Part shown: positions 51,992 through 59,992 of the stretch, in pieces | Numbering within the stretch: the stretch's first letter is position 1 | How the letters are laid out: each line of letters opens with the position of its first letter | Source: an uncultured Alphaproteobacteria bacterium | GTDB taxonomy: Bacteria; Pseudomonadota; Alphaproteobacteria; RF32; CAG-239 | Assembly (NCBI GenBank): GCA_944393695.1 | Contig: CALYAY010000001.1 | Span: forward strand, 62,001-126,000 | Length of the DNA: 64,000 bases | Reading direction: 5' to 3' | The notes under the pieces: model-generated | Told to the model about the DNA's origin: nothing | Database searches by the model: none | Seen by the model: only the letters and a program-made list of their open reading frames with translations | Made by a program: the position numbers and the translations under genes

Positions 51992-53845
51992 ATGAATACA
52001 AATCAGGAATTTGATGTTATTGTCATCGGAGGCGGGCACGCCGGATGCGAAGCTTGTGCGGCAGCTGCCCGTATGGGGGCAAAAACCGCTTTGGTGACAC
52101 ATAAAATTTCCTCCATCGGCGAAATGTCTTGTAACCCTGCTATCGGTGGCTTGGGGAAAGGCCATCTTGTAAGAGAAATTGATGCTCTTGACGGTTTAAT
52201 GGGACGGGTGATTGACCGGGCCGGTATCCAGTTTCGTATGCTTAATGCTTCCAAAGGACCTGCTGTTCGGGGACCCCGTGCCCAAGCCGATAGAGAACTT
52301 TATAAAAAATATATGCTTGAAGCTTTACAAACCCAAAAAAATCTGACCTTGATTGAAGCCGCCGTTGAAGGTTTATATCTTAATCACGATAAAATCTGCG
52401 GCGTAATTTTAGCTGACGGCTCTTTATTGAAATCCAAAGCTGTTGTTCTCTGCTCTGGAACTTTTTTAAACGGAGTGATGTTTATCGGCCACCAGACTTT
52501 TGTTGGCGGACGTGTAGGAGATGTTTCCTGCTCGGGAATAACACCGTATTTAAACTCTCTGGGGCTTAAAGTCGGCCGCTTAAAAACTGGAACTCCTGCC
52601 CGCTTAAACGGCAAAACCATTAATTGGGATATTCTTCCCAAACAAGACGGGGATATTCACCCGGTTCCTTTTTCTTTTTTAACGAAAGAATTACCGCAAA
52701 AACAAATTCAATGCGCCATTACCCGGACAAATCCTGAAACACACAAAATCATCCGGGATAATTTTCAAAAATGTGCCTTGTTTTCCGGCTTGATAAAAGG
52801 TATCGGCCCTCGTTATTGCCCGAGTATTGAGGACAAATTGGTAAAATTTCCGGATAGAGACAGTCACCAAATTTTTCTTGAACCGGAAGGATACAATACC
52901 GATGTTGTTTATCCCAACGGAATTTCAACTTCTTTGCCGGCGGATGTTCAGGAACAATTTATTCATACAATGGAAGGTTTGGAAAACGTTGAAATTTTGC
53001 GTTATGCTTATGCCATTGAATACGATTATGTTGATCCTCAGGAATTAAATCATTGCCTGGAGTTAAAAAAAGCACCGGGATTATTTCTTGCCGGACAAAT
53101 CAATGGTACAACCGGCTATGAAGAAGCGGCTGCTCAGGGACTCCTTGCCGGTATAAATGCAGCTCTTTTGGCTCGGGGAAGTAAAGACGAATTTGTCTTA
53201 GACCGTAGCGAAAGTTATATTGGCGTCATGGTTGATGACTTGATTACCAAAGGCGTTGACGAACCTTATCGAATGTTTACTTCCCGCTCCGAATATCGTT
53301 TACTGCTCCGGGCTGATAATGCAGACCTTCGCCTGACTGAAAAAGGTCATGATATTGGTGTTGTCAATAATGAGCGTTACACTGTATTTAAAGCCAAAAA
53401 GAACCTCTTGGATAAATATCGTCAGCAGATTTCTGAGTTAACGACCAAATATTCCGAACTGGAAAGCATCGGTATAAAAGTTAAGCAAGACGGCACTAAA
53501 CGCACGGCTTATAATATTATGTCTTATGACAATGTTTCACGTGAAACAATAAATCATCTTTGGCCCCGGTTAGCTGAAATGCCGGATGATATTTATGAAC
53601 AATTGGAAATTGAAGCGCGTTATGCCGGATATATCAAACGCCAGGAAGCTGATATTGAAGTTTTTAGAAAAGATGAAAAACTAAAAATCAAAGAAGATAT
53701 AGATTATAGCAAAATCGGCGGCTTATCCCGGGAAATGGTTCAAAAGCTAAGCCGGGTCAAACCGTCAACAATCGGCGAAGCTTCCCGCATCCCGGGAGTA
53801 ACCCCCGCCGCCATTACCGCTATCTTGGGATATATCAAAAAATAA
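51992..53845 (+). CDS. mnmG: tRNA uridine 5-carboxymethylaminomethyl modification enzyme MnmG
   Basis: FAD-dependent partner of MnmE in wobble-uridine modification (617 aa). The Rossmann motif [14 protein letters not shown] binds [25 protein letters not shown] and the NAD-site region ([21 protein letters not shown]) are present, as is the C-terminal helical domain that binds MnmE. The gene contains a perfect parS site (53533-53548, encoding NVSRET) and two copies of the 15-bp motif. Confidence 0.97.
   Translation: MNTNQEFDVIVIGGGHAGCEACAAAARMGAKTALVTHKISSIGEMSCNPAIGGLGKGHLVREIDALDGLMGRVIDRAGIQFRMLNASKGPAVRGPRAQADRELYKKYMLEALQTQKNLTLIEAAVEGLYLNHDKICGVILADGSLLKSKAVVLCSGTFLNGVMFIGHQTFVGGRVGDVSCSGITPYLNSLGLKVGRLKTGTPARLNGKTINWDILPKQDGDIHPVPFSFLTKELPQKQIQCAITRTNPETHKIIRDNFQKCALFSGLIKGIGPRYCPSIEDKLVKFPDRDSHQIFLEPEGYNTDVVYPNGISTSLPADVQEQFIHTMEGLENVEILRYAYAIEYDYVDPQELNHCLELKKAPGLFLAGQINGTTGYEEAAAQGLLAGINAALLARGSKDEFVLDRSESYIGVMVDDLITKGVDEPYRMFTSRSEYRLLLRADNADLRLTEKGHDIGVVNNERYTVFKAKKNLLDKYRQQISELTTKYSELESIGIKVKQDGTKRTAYNIMSYDNVSRETINHLWPRLAEMPDDIYEQLEIEARYAGYIKRQEADIEVFRKDEKLKIKEDIDYSKIGGLSREMVQKLSRVKPSTIGEASRIPGVTPAAITAILGYIKK
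53533..53548. other. parS: parS centromere site inside mnmG
   Basis: TGTTTCACGTGAAACA, a perfect 16-bp palindrome identical to the canonical chromosomal parS consensus bound by ParB. It is translated as NVSRET in mnmG. Confidence 0.92.
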
Positions 53846-53871
53846 CAGTGTATTTAAAGTTGCCGGCTAAA

Positions 53872-54489
53872 ATGAAAGATTATCCAGATAAAGAAACAGC
53901 ATTAAAAATATGGAAAGATGGTCTGGATTTCCGTATTAAAAATTATGGTTTTAATGTAGCGGATGAATATAAATTTCATACACAAGGTGTCGCAGAATCC
54001 TGTTACCTCATTGCAACTCATACATCTGATATGGATTCTGAAAAAGCTTATGTTTTGGGCTTGCTTCATGATTATGGTAAAAAATATCCGGAAAAAGAAC
54101 TTAATGGTTTTCATGGCCGCTGGGGATACGAAGAAATGATAAAAATGGGATATCCTGCCGTAGCCCGTATTTGTCTGACTCATACTTTTTATTCGACGGA
54201 TTTTGATGCAAATTGTTTTCCTTCTTACCCGGCAAAAGATCTAGCCTGGGCTAAAAAACAATTACAGCAAATCAACTATGATGATTATGACCGTATTGTT
54301 CAGCTTTGTGATATGTTTTTTGAAAAAATGAGTATGGTTTCTTTGCAAAAGCGTTTTTCCGGAATCATGGAACGTTATCATCTTAGCTTTGATACTCTGA
54401 AAAACTCATATGATTATGCGGTTAAAAACAAAGAATACTTTGATAAAAAGTGCCAAATGGACGTCTACAAAATTTTAGGTATTGAATAA
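53872..54489 (+). CDS. HD-domain phosphohydrolase-like protein (paralogue B)
   Basis: A 205-residue HD-superfamily protein related to the gene at 15816. Predicted metal ligands: His36 (EYKFHTQG), His66-Asp67 (YVLGLLHDYGK), His104 (ICLTHTF) and Asp147 (QLCDMFF). The substrate is unknown. I chose the ATG at 53872; a GTG at 53848 would place the start inside a copy of the 15-bp motif that directly follows the mnmG stop. Its insertion between mnmG and rsmG breaks an otherwise near-universal gene pair. Confidence 0.78.
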   Translation: MKDYPDKETALKIWKDGLDFRIKNYGFNVADEYKFHTQGVAESCYLIATHTSDMDSEKAYVLGLLHDYGKKYPEKELNGFHGRWGYEEMIKMGYPAVARICLTHTFYSTDFDANCFPSYPAKDLAWAKKQLQQINYDDYDRIVQLCDMFFEKMSMVSLQKRFSGIMERYHLSFDTLKNSYDYAVKNKEYFDKKCQMDVYKILGIE

Positions 54490-54630
54490 TATTTTTTATC
54501 ATAGATTAATTTTGTAATCTGATTTAATAAACACTGTTTAGCTTTCTGATTTTAAATAAAAAATAAATAAGTGTTTATAAGTGCCTTATTTATGTTTTAA
54601 ATTCCATGAAAAATTTATATAAATATTTTT

Positions 54631-55254
54631 ATGGAAAATTTAATTGAAAAATACAATGTTTCACGTGAAACATTTGAGCTTTTAAAAGCTTACGAGGATT
54701 CTCTGCGTGAGTGGCAAAACAAATTTAATCTGGTAAGTAAAGCCTCTCTTGATGATGCTTGGAATCGTCATTTCATTGATTCTCTTCAGCTCTTGCCTTT
54801 GGTTCCTGATGATGCCGAAATTATTTATGATTTTGGCTCAGGAGCCGGATTTCCGGGGCTTGTTCTTGCAATTGTTTTAAAAGATAAAACACCGTATTTA
54901 AAAATTAAATTGGTTGAAAGTATAAAAAAGAAAACGGTGTATTTAAACTTTGTGGTCTCTCAATTAAATTTGACTAATGTTGAAGTCATTAATAATCGTA
55001 TTGAGAATATTCCGACGGAAAAAGCCGATGTCATTACGTCCCGCGCTATGACCTCTTTGGATTCTCTGTTGGAATACGCATACAGATTTTGCGGCAACAA
55101 AACAAAATGTATTTTCCCGAAAGGTAAAAAATATATGGAAGAAATTGCCGAAGCCAAAAAACGCTGGAACTTTGATGTCAGGGCGATTCCCAGCATCACC
55201 AGCGACGAAGGTGCTGTTTTAGAAATAAAAGACTTGTCTGCAAAAAGGAGATAA
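54631..55254 (+). CDS. rsmG: 16S rRNA (guanine527-N7)-methyltransferase RsmG
   Basis: SAM-dependent methyltransferase (207 aa) acting on G527 of 16S rRNA. FNLVSKASLDDAWNRHFIDS and DFGSGAGFPGLVLAI (SAM site) are diagnostic, with SRAMTSLDSLLEYA further on. The second parS (encoding NVSRET at residues 10-15) lies at its 5' end, and two copies of the 15-bp motif lie within 60 bp in its middle. No clear ribosome site precedes the ATG. It is followed by parA after 4 bp. Confidence 0.95.
   Translation: MENLIEKYNVSRETFELLKAYEDSLREWQNKFNLVSKASLDDAWNRHFIDSLQLLPLVPDDAEIIYDFGSGAGFPGLVLAIVLKDKTPYLKIKLVESIKKKTVYLNFVVSQLNLTNVEVINNRIENIPTEKADVITSRAMTSLDSLLEYAYRFCGNKTKCIFPKGKKYMEEIAEAKKRWNFDVRAIPSITSDEGAVLEIKDLSAKRR
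54657..54672. other. parS: parS centromere site inside rsmG
   Basis: A second perfect TGTTTCACGTGAAACA, 1.1 kb from the first and about 0.6 kb upstream of parA; codes for NVSRET near the RsmG N-terminus, a location seen in many bacteria. Confidence 0.92.
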
Positions 55255-55258
55255 TGTA

Positions 55259-56038
55259 ATGCCAAGAATTATTGCTATTGCCAACCGAAAAGGTGGTGTT
55301 GGAAAAACAACAACGACAGTTAACGTTGCAACGGCTATGGCTGCCACCGGAAAAAAAGTTTTGGTTATTGATCTTGATCCTCAGGGAAACGCGTCCACTT
55401 CCTTAGGCATAGAAAAACGAGGCCGCATGGCTTCTTCTTATGAAGTTCTGTTGGGAACATGTTCTCTGACTGAAGCCATTGTCTGGACCGAGATTCCTAA
55501 TTTCTCCATTATTCCCTCTTCTCCCGACTTAGCCGGTGCCGAAGTTGAATTGGTTGATATGCCTCATCGAGAGTTTGCCCTGAAAAATGCCATTAAGGAT
55601 AATGTCGTAAATTACGATTACATTCTCATTGATTGTCCTCCTTCTTTAAGTCTGGTAACCATCAATGCGCTTGTCGCCGCCAATGCGGTTATTGTTCCCC
55701 TGCAATGTGAATTTTTAGCTCTGGAAGGAATTACCGATTTAATTCGTAATATTAACATCATCAAAAAGAAGTTTAATCCGACTCTGGATCTTCAGGGGGT
55801 TGTTCTCACCATGTATGACAAACGCAACAATCTGAGTCAGATGGTTGAAGACGATGTCCGTAATTTCTTTGGAAAAAAAGTTTACCAGACCGTCATTCCG
55901 AGAAATGTGCGCATTTCCGAGGCTCCCTCTCACGGAAAACCTGTTTTGCTTTATGATTTTAAATGCTCCGGCTCCCAGGCTTATATCAGTCTCACCGGTG
56001 AAGTTTTGAAAAGAGAAAAGGAATTGATAGCATGTTAG
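55259..56038 (+). CDS. parA: Chromosome partitioning ATPase ParA
   Basis: Walker-type ATPase (259 aa) that binds DNA non-specifically when ATP-bound and drives ParB-parS movement after replication. The deviant Walker A is KGGVGKTTTTVN (with signature Lys), Walker A' VIDLDPQGNAST, Walker B DYILIDCPPSL. AAAGGAG lies before the ATG. Its stop overlaps the parB start by 7 bp. Confidence 0.97.
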   Translation: MPRIIAIANRKGGVGKTTTTVNVATAMAATGKKVLVIDLDPQGNASTSLGIEKRGRMASSYEVLLGTCSLTEAIVWTEIPNFSIIPSSPDLAGAEVELVDMPHREFALKNAIKDNVVNYDYILIDCPPSLSLVTINALVAANAVIVPLQCEFLALEGITDLIRNINIIKKKFNPTLDLQGVVLTMYDKRNNLSQMVEDDVRNFFGKKVYQTVIPRNVRISEAPSHGKPVLLYDFKCSGSQAYISLTGEVLKREKELIAC

Positions 56039-57036
56039 AAAACAATAACGCCGTAAAAGAAGAATCAGAATCCCCGTCGCATAAAAAACACAAAAGTCTC
56101 GGCCGGGGACTGGGAGCCTTATTGGGTGATGATGATTTCAATCTTGAAGAATCTCTGAATGCGCCTTTGCCGGGCATATCAGAAAGTTCAAATCTTGTTT
56201 CTCTGGATTTGATTGCCCCCTGCCCTTATCAGCCGCGTACAAAGTTTGATGAAGAAGCCTTAAAATCTCTGGCTCAGTCTGTTAAGGAAAAAGGCGTTTT
56301 ACAGCCCCTTCTTGTCCGCAAAACACCTTCCGGTTATGAACTGATTGCCGGTGAACGCCGCCTGCGGGCATCAAAGCTTGCCGGTTTAAAAGAGGTTCCG
56401 GTCATCATCAAAGAGATGAGTGATCAGGAAGTTCTTGAAGTTACCCTGGTTGAAAATCTGCTGCGCGAAAATTTGTCTGCCATAGAAGAAGCTGAGGGTC
56501 TTCAGCGTTTAATGACCGAATTTTCTCACACCCAGGAAGCTCTGGCGCAGATTGTCGGCAAATCCCGTAGCCATATTGCCAATACTCTGCGTCTGCTTTC
56601 TTTGCCGGATTCGGTTAAGGATATGATTAAGGACGGCAAACTTTCTGCCGGTCAGGCACGCAATCTTGTCGGCCTGGATAATGCCGAAGAACTGGCTCTG
56701 ATGATTATCAAAAAAGACTTGAACGTCCGTCAGGTTGAGGAACTTATCAACAGACTTAAATCCGGCAGCAAGACCGAAAAGAAAGAGGCTCCGGCCAAAG
56801 ACAGTGACATTGCCGAAATCGAACGAGATTTAAATCGTTCTCTTGGCCTGCGTATCAAAATCAATCCCGGCAAACAGGGCGGCGGAAAGGTCGTTTTGCA
56901 ATATGCTTCGGTTGCCGAACTGGATATGATTATTGATATTTTGGAACAAAAGCGCAAAACGGGCTCATCTTTTTTGAATAACAATACGGTTCAGGAAAAA
57001 CCCGATTCTAAATTCACAATGAAGATAGTTGATTAA
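56032..57036 (+). CDS. parB: Chromosome partitioning protein ParB
   Basis: CTP-dependent DNA clamp (334 aa) that loads at parS and spreads. The N-terminal CTPase fold contains PCPYQPRTKFDEEALKSLAQSV and the arginine patch GERRLRASKLAG. The central helix-turn-helix (TQEALAQIVGKSRSHIANTLRLLSL, in two pieces) reads parS; the C-terminal dimerisation domain follows a charged linker. Both parS sites lie within 2.6 kb. It is terminated by a strong hairpin. Confidence 0.96.
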   Translation: MLENNNAVKEESESPSHKKHKSLGRGLGALLGDDDFNLEESLNAPLPGISESSNLVSLDLIAPCPYQPRTKFDEEALKSLAQSVKEKGVLQPLLVRKTPSGYELIAGERRLRASKLAGLKEVPVIIKEMSDQEVLEVTLVENLLRENLSAIEEAEGLQRLMTEFSHTQEALAQIVGKSRSHIANTLRLLSLPDSVKDMIKDGKLSAGQARNLVGLDNAEELALMIIKKDLNVRQVEELINRLKSGSKTEKKEAPAKDSDIAEIERDLNRSLGLRIKINPGKQGGGKVVLQYASVAELDMIIDILEQKRKTGSSFLNNNTVQEKPDSKFTMKIVD

Positions 57037-57061
57037 TCCGAATATTATCTTGATTTTCACG

Positions 57062-57090
57062 GGCGGACAGATAGTCCGCCTGTTTTTTGT
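57062..57090 (+). terminator. Rho-independent terminator after parB
   Basis: GGCGGAC-agata-GTCCGCC followed by TGTTTTTT. Confidence 0.9.
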
Positions 57091-57173
57091 CTTTAATATG
57101 AATAGATTATATTGACCATGAGGAGTTTATTTGTTAAATCTAAAATAAATTATAAAAAATTAAGGATTTCATA

Positions 57174-58364
57174 ATGAAAAAACGCACGGCTCAGGCTCTT
57201 TGTTTTTGGATTCCCGTGAAAAAATGGCGCAAAAAATCTATTGCTACATTAAAAGAGTTTAATATTTCAAAAACTTATGCAAACTACAAACAATATAATC
57301 ATTTTTATCATGATTTTCTCAATCATCAGGTTAAGCCTGAAAGTGTTTTGATTGTTGAACCTAATCCTTACCATGGCGAAATACTTCCCGGTTTTGTAAA
57401 ATACTGGCAGGATGCCGGATATCATGTTGATGTTATTATGCGTATTGCCAATTATGAGGAAAACCCTTTTGTTTTGTTTTCCGCCAAAGAAAAACCGGAT
57501 ATTTTTCCCTTGCAGAAATGGCGTATAAAATCAGCTCTGAAACAAAAAATAATCCGGAATTATGATTTTCTTTTTATTTCGTCTTCAGATTATCAGGAAA
57601 CCAAAGAGTGTTATCTGAATTATCTGGGATTTAAACCGCAGACCCGCCACGGCAGTTTTTGCATTTACCATAACTGTCGGAATATTGAACATTACAAAGA
57701 AAATCCGGCCTTTTTTGACAAACGCCTTTTTGTCTTGAATGAATTTCCTTTGGCTGCCGGAAAAGCCAAATTGCTTTGCCCGGTTTATTTTGGCCCGGTC
57801 AAAACTCATTCTAAAAATCCGTTGACCAAATTTGTTACAATCGGCCGTTTGTCGCCCAATACCCGAAACTGTTCTCAGCTTTTGAATGCAGTCGAAAAAC
57901 TTTTGTCCGAAAACATAACGGACTTTGAAGTTGCAATTATCGGCTCCGGCGATTTGAATATTCCCCCGCACCTCGCTTCTCATATCAAAAAGCTCGGCCG
58001 TCTTTCTTTTCCCGATATGTATGCCCGCTGTCAGGAAAGCGATTTTCTGTTGGCTTTGCTCGATTCTGAAAATCCGGCACAAAAATTATATCTGGAAGGA
58101 ATAACCACCGGTTCAAAACAGCTTTCCCTCGGCATGAACCTTCCTTTGCTGATAGACAAGGCCTTTGCCGATGTTTATGGTTTTAATGATGAAGATTCTG
58201 TTTTATATCAAAACGACGGACTTTATCAGGCAATGAAACAAGCTGTCCGGATGGATGAAAAAACTTATGCCCGGATGTGTAAAAACTTATCGGAACATGC
58301 CCGCAAAGTTTATGATAAATCTCTGCAGAATCTTTGCCAATCTGTAAAACAGGTGAAAGAATAG
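57174..58364 (+). CDS. Glycosyltransferase-like protein (GT-B type)
   Basis: A 396-residue protein whose C-terminal half resembles GT4-type glycosyltransferases: FVTIGRLSPNTRNCSQLLNAV, IIGSGDLNIPP, and a donor-site-like stretch SDFLLALLDSENPAQKLYLEG. No strict E(x)7E motif is evident. The N-terminus starts with a basic FWIPVKKWRKK segment common in surface-glycan enzymes. It is followed by a GT8 enzyme (1-bp gap) and an acetyltransferase, so a role in LPS or capsule decoration is likely; the linkage is unknown. Confidence 0.7.
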   Translation: MKKRTAQALCFWIPVKKWRKKSIATLKEFNISKTYANYKQYNHFYHDFLNHQVKPESVLIVEPNPYHGEILPGFVKYWQDAGYHVDVIMRIANYEENPFVLFSAKEKPDIFPLQKWRIKSALKQKIIRNYDFLFISSSDYQETKECYLNYLGFKPQTRHGSFCIYHNCRNIEHYKENPAFFDKRLFVLNEFPLAAGKAKLLCPVYFGPVKTHSKNPLTKFVTIGRLSPNTRNCSQLLNAVEKLLSENITDFEVAIIGSGDLNIPPHLASHIKKLGRLSFPDMYARCQESDFLLALLDSENPAQKLYLEGITTGSKQLSLGMNLPLLIDKAFADVYGFNDEDSVLYQNDGLYQAMKQAVRMDEKTYARMCKNLSEHARKVYDKSLQNLCQSVKQVKE

Positions 58365-58365
58365 A

Positions 58366-59328
58366 ATGAAAACCATCCCGATAGCCTTTGTTTTTGATGA
58401 TAATTTCAAGCTCCCGGCCTGGGTGGCGCTCCGGTCTCTGTTAACCGCTGCCGGAGCTGAAACTTTTTATGAAATTTTTATTTTATACTCCCGTCTGAAT
58501 CCTGAAAATATTGAAATTTTCAAACAGCTCTCCGGACCGCACGGACATGTAAATTTTATAAAAATCGACAATTCCCGTTTCAGTCAGGCGCCAAAATCAA
58601 AAAGCTGGCCGCATGAGGTTTATTACCGTCTGATAATTCCTGAATTACTGCCGCAGTATGATAAAGTTATTTATTCGGACGTTGACGTTGTGTTTAAGGA
58701 AGATTTGTCCGCTGTTTATGATACGGATCTGACGAATTTTCATATTGCTGCCGTACCCATGGAAACCCGGAATGAAACCAACGGCATTCATCAACATTTT
58801 CCCGAATATAAAAATGATTTCGTTTTTGTTTCCGGGTTTATCATTTTCAATAACAAATTGATAAATAAAGAAAACATTGTCGATAAAATGTTTGAAAACA
58901 TGCAGCTTTTTGAAAAACGGCTGAAAATGTTTGATTTGGAAATTTTAAACCTGTCTTGTGATAAAATTAAACCGCTGGATATCAAATATTGCGTTTTTGA
59001 AAATTTATATTACCAGGATTTTCACCAAGCTCCGGAATATAAATTTCTGAAAAATGTTTTTAGCGATAATGATTTGTCTTTGGCAATAAAACACCCGGCC
59101 ATAATCCATTATGCCGGCTCCATTGTCAAAATGTGGCGGAAGATAAACCCTCAGCCGGACTATATGGCTTTTATCCGTCAGTCTCCTTATTACGGTGAAT
59201 TTGCCAGGCAAAAACTTTATAAAATATTTTTGCGTTTGTTTAATCCCTTGTGGTGGCTTTTAGGGCGGATTCTTCCTTCTAAAAAATACCGAAAACAATT
59301 TCGTAAAATCTATCAGGGAAATTTCTGA
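58366..59328 (+). CDS. GT8-family glycosyltransferase
   Basis: A 320-residue GT-A enzyme of family 8, as in LPS galactosyl- and glucosyltransferases. The nucleotide/metal-binding DxD is in VIYSDVDVVF; PIAFVFDDNFKLPAWVALRS is the family N-terminus; IIHYAGSIVKMW matches the C-terminal HxxGxxKPW-type motif. A basic amphipathic C-terminus (about 270-320) suggests membrane association. It is the middle gene of a three-gene glycan cluster. Confidence 0.88.
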   Translation: MKTIPIAFVFDDNFKLPAWVALRSLLTAAGAETFYEIFILYSRLNPENIEIFKQLSGPHGHVNFIKIDNSRFSQAPKSKSWPHEVYYRLIIPELLPQYDKVIYSDVDVVFKEDLSAVYDTDLTNFHIAAVPMETRNETNGIHQHFPEYKNDFVFVSGFIIFNNKLINKENIVDKMFENMQLFEKRLKMFDLEILNLSCDKIKPLDIKYCVFENLYYQDFHQAPEYKFLKNVFSDNDLSLAIKHPAIIHYAGSIVKMWRKINPQPDYMAFIRQSPYYGEFARQKLYKIFLRLFNPLWWLLGRILPSKKYRKQFRKIYQGNF

Positions 59329-59333
59329 CTAAA

Positions 59334-59930
59334 ATGAAACTGCGACTGCTTAAATTCTTTATTAACCTGATTCCGCTCAGATCTCTTCGGAAAAAACTGC
59401 GGGTAAAATATTGTTCTTCTTTGGCTTTCAAACCCGAATATCCGCAAAACCGTATTTGCCGGGAGGCTCATCTTCATTCGCCCGAAAAAATAAAATTGGG
59501 AAAAAACATTTACCTTGGTAAGGATGTTGATATTTTTGCCGAAGGCGGCGTAACGATTGAAGACAATGTCAATATCGGAGCCGGCGTTTTGATTTTAACC
59601 ACCAACCATAATTTTAAAAATCCTTCTCAACTTCCTTATGATAACATAAGCCTCGGACAATCTGTTTTTATTGGTAAAAATGCCTGGATTGGCTGCCGCA
59701 GCATTATTCTTTGCGGTGTAAAAATCGAAGAAGGAGCGGTTGTCGGCGCCGGCTCCGTTGTTACCGGTTCTGTTCCGGCTTGTGCCATCGTCGGCGGCAA
59801 CCCCGCCAAAATCATCGGCTGGCGTGACCGGGATGAATACCGCCGGCTGGAAGATTCCGGTCAGTATTACGCCGGAGAAGCTGTAGAAATGAAAATGATT
59901 CCGGGATGGAAAAAATATATAAAATCCTAG
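59334..59930 (+). CDS. Hexapeptide-repeat O-acetyltransferase
   Basis: A 198-residue left-handed beta-helix acyltransferase of the WbbJ/maltose-acetyltransferase type. Hexapeptide repeats run from about 55 to 165 (IKLGKNIYLGKDVDI, VTIEDNVNIGAGV); the catalytic His is in LTTNHNF; GAGSVVTGSVPACAIVGGNPAKII is the typical end. It likely acetylates a surface sugar made by the two preceding transferases. Confidence 0.9.
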   Translation: MKLRLLKFFINLIPLRSLRKKLRVKYCSSLAFKPEYPQNRICREAHLHSPEKIKLGKNIYLGKDVDIFAEGGVTIEDNVNIGAGVLILTTNHNFKNPSQLPYDNISLGQSVFIGKNAWIGCRSIILCGVKIEEGAVVGAGSVVTGSVPACAIVGGNPAKIIGWRDRDEYRRLEDSGQYYAGEAVEMKMIPGWKKYIKS

Positions 59931-59992
59931 GTAACCATATATTTACAAATCCGGCATATATTCAATATAAAGCTTAAAATGAGGTGAACAGC

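Larger units (their letters stand above)
50700..54948 (+). repeat. Cluster of nine oriented ~15-bp motifs around the parS sites
   Basis: Consensus AAC(A/G)nYGTATTTAAA(C/G), all on the + strand. Copies start at 50700 (in mnmE), 51463 (mnmE end), 51493 (intergenic), 51856 (before csaA), 52540 and 53379 (in mnmG; the latter begins T instead of A), 53844 (mnmG stop/HD gene), 54888 and 54933 (in rsmG). A shortened form AACACTGTTTAG is at 54529. I found no further copy of GTATTTAAA in this context by eye elsewhere in the window. Within genes the motif is read in more than one frame (NTVFK, TPYLN, YTVFK, TPYLK, TVYLN), so the conservation appears to act on DNA. Confidence 0.75.

Noticed and set aside
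53848..53871. GTG start of the second HD gene
   Set aside because: The GTG falls inside a copy of the 15-bp motif immediately after the mnmG stop; the ATG at 53872 gives the expected N-terminus.
57174..59930. Recent horizontal transfer of the glycan cluster
   Set aside because: The lower GC and T-ending codons match mnmE-rsmG on the same replichore side, so strand composition explains them without transfer.
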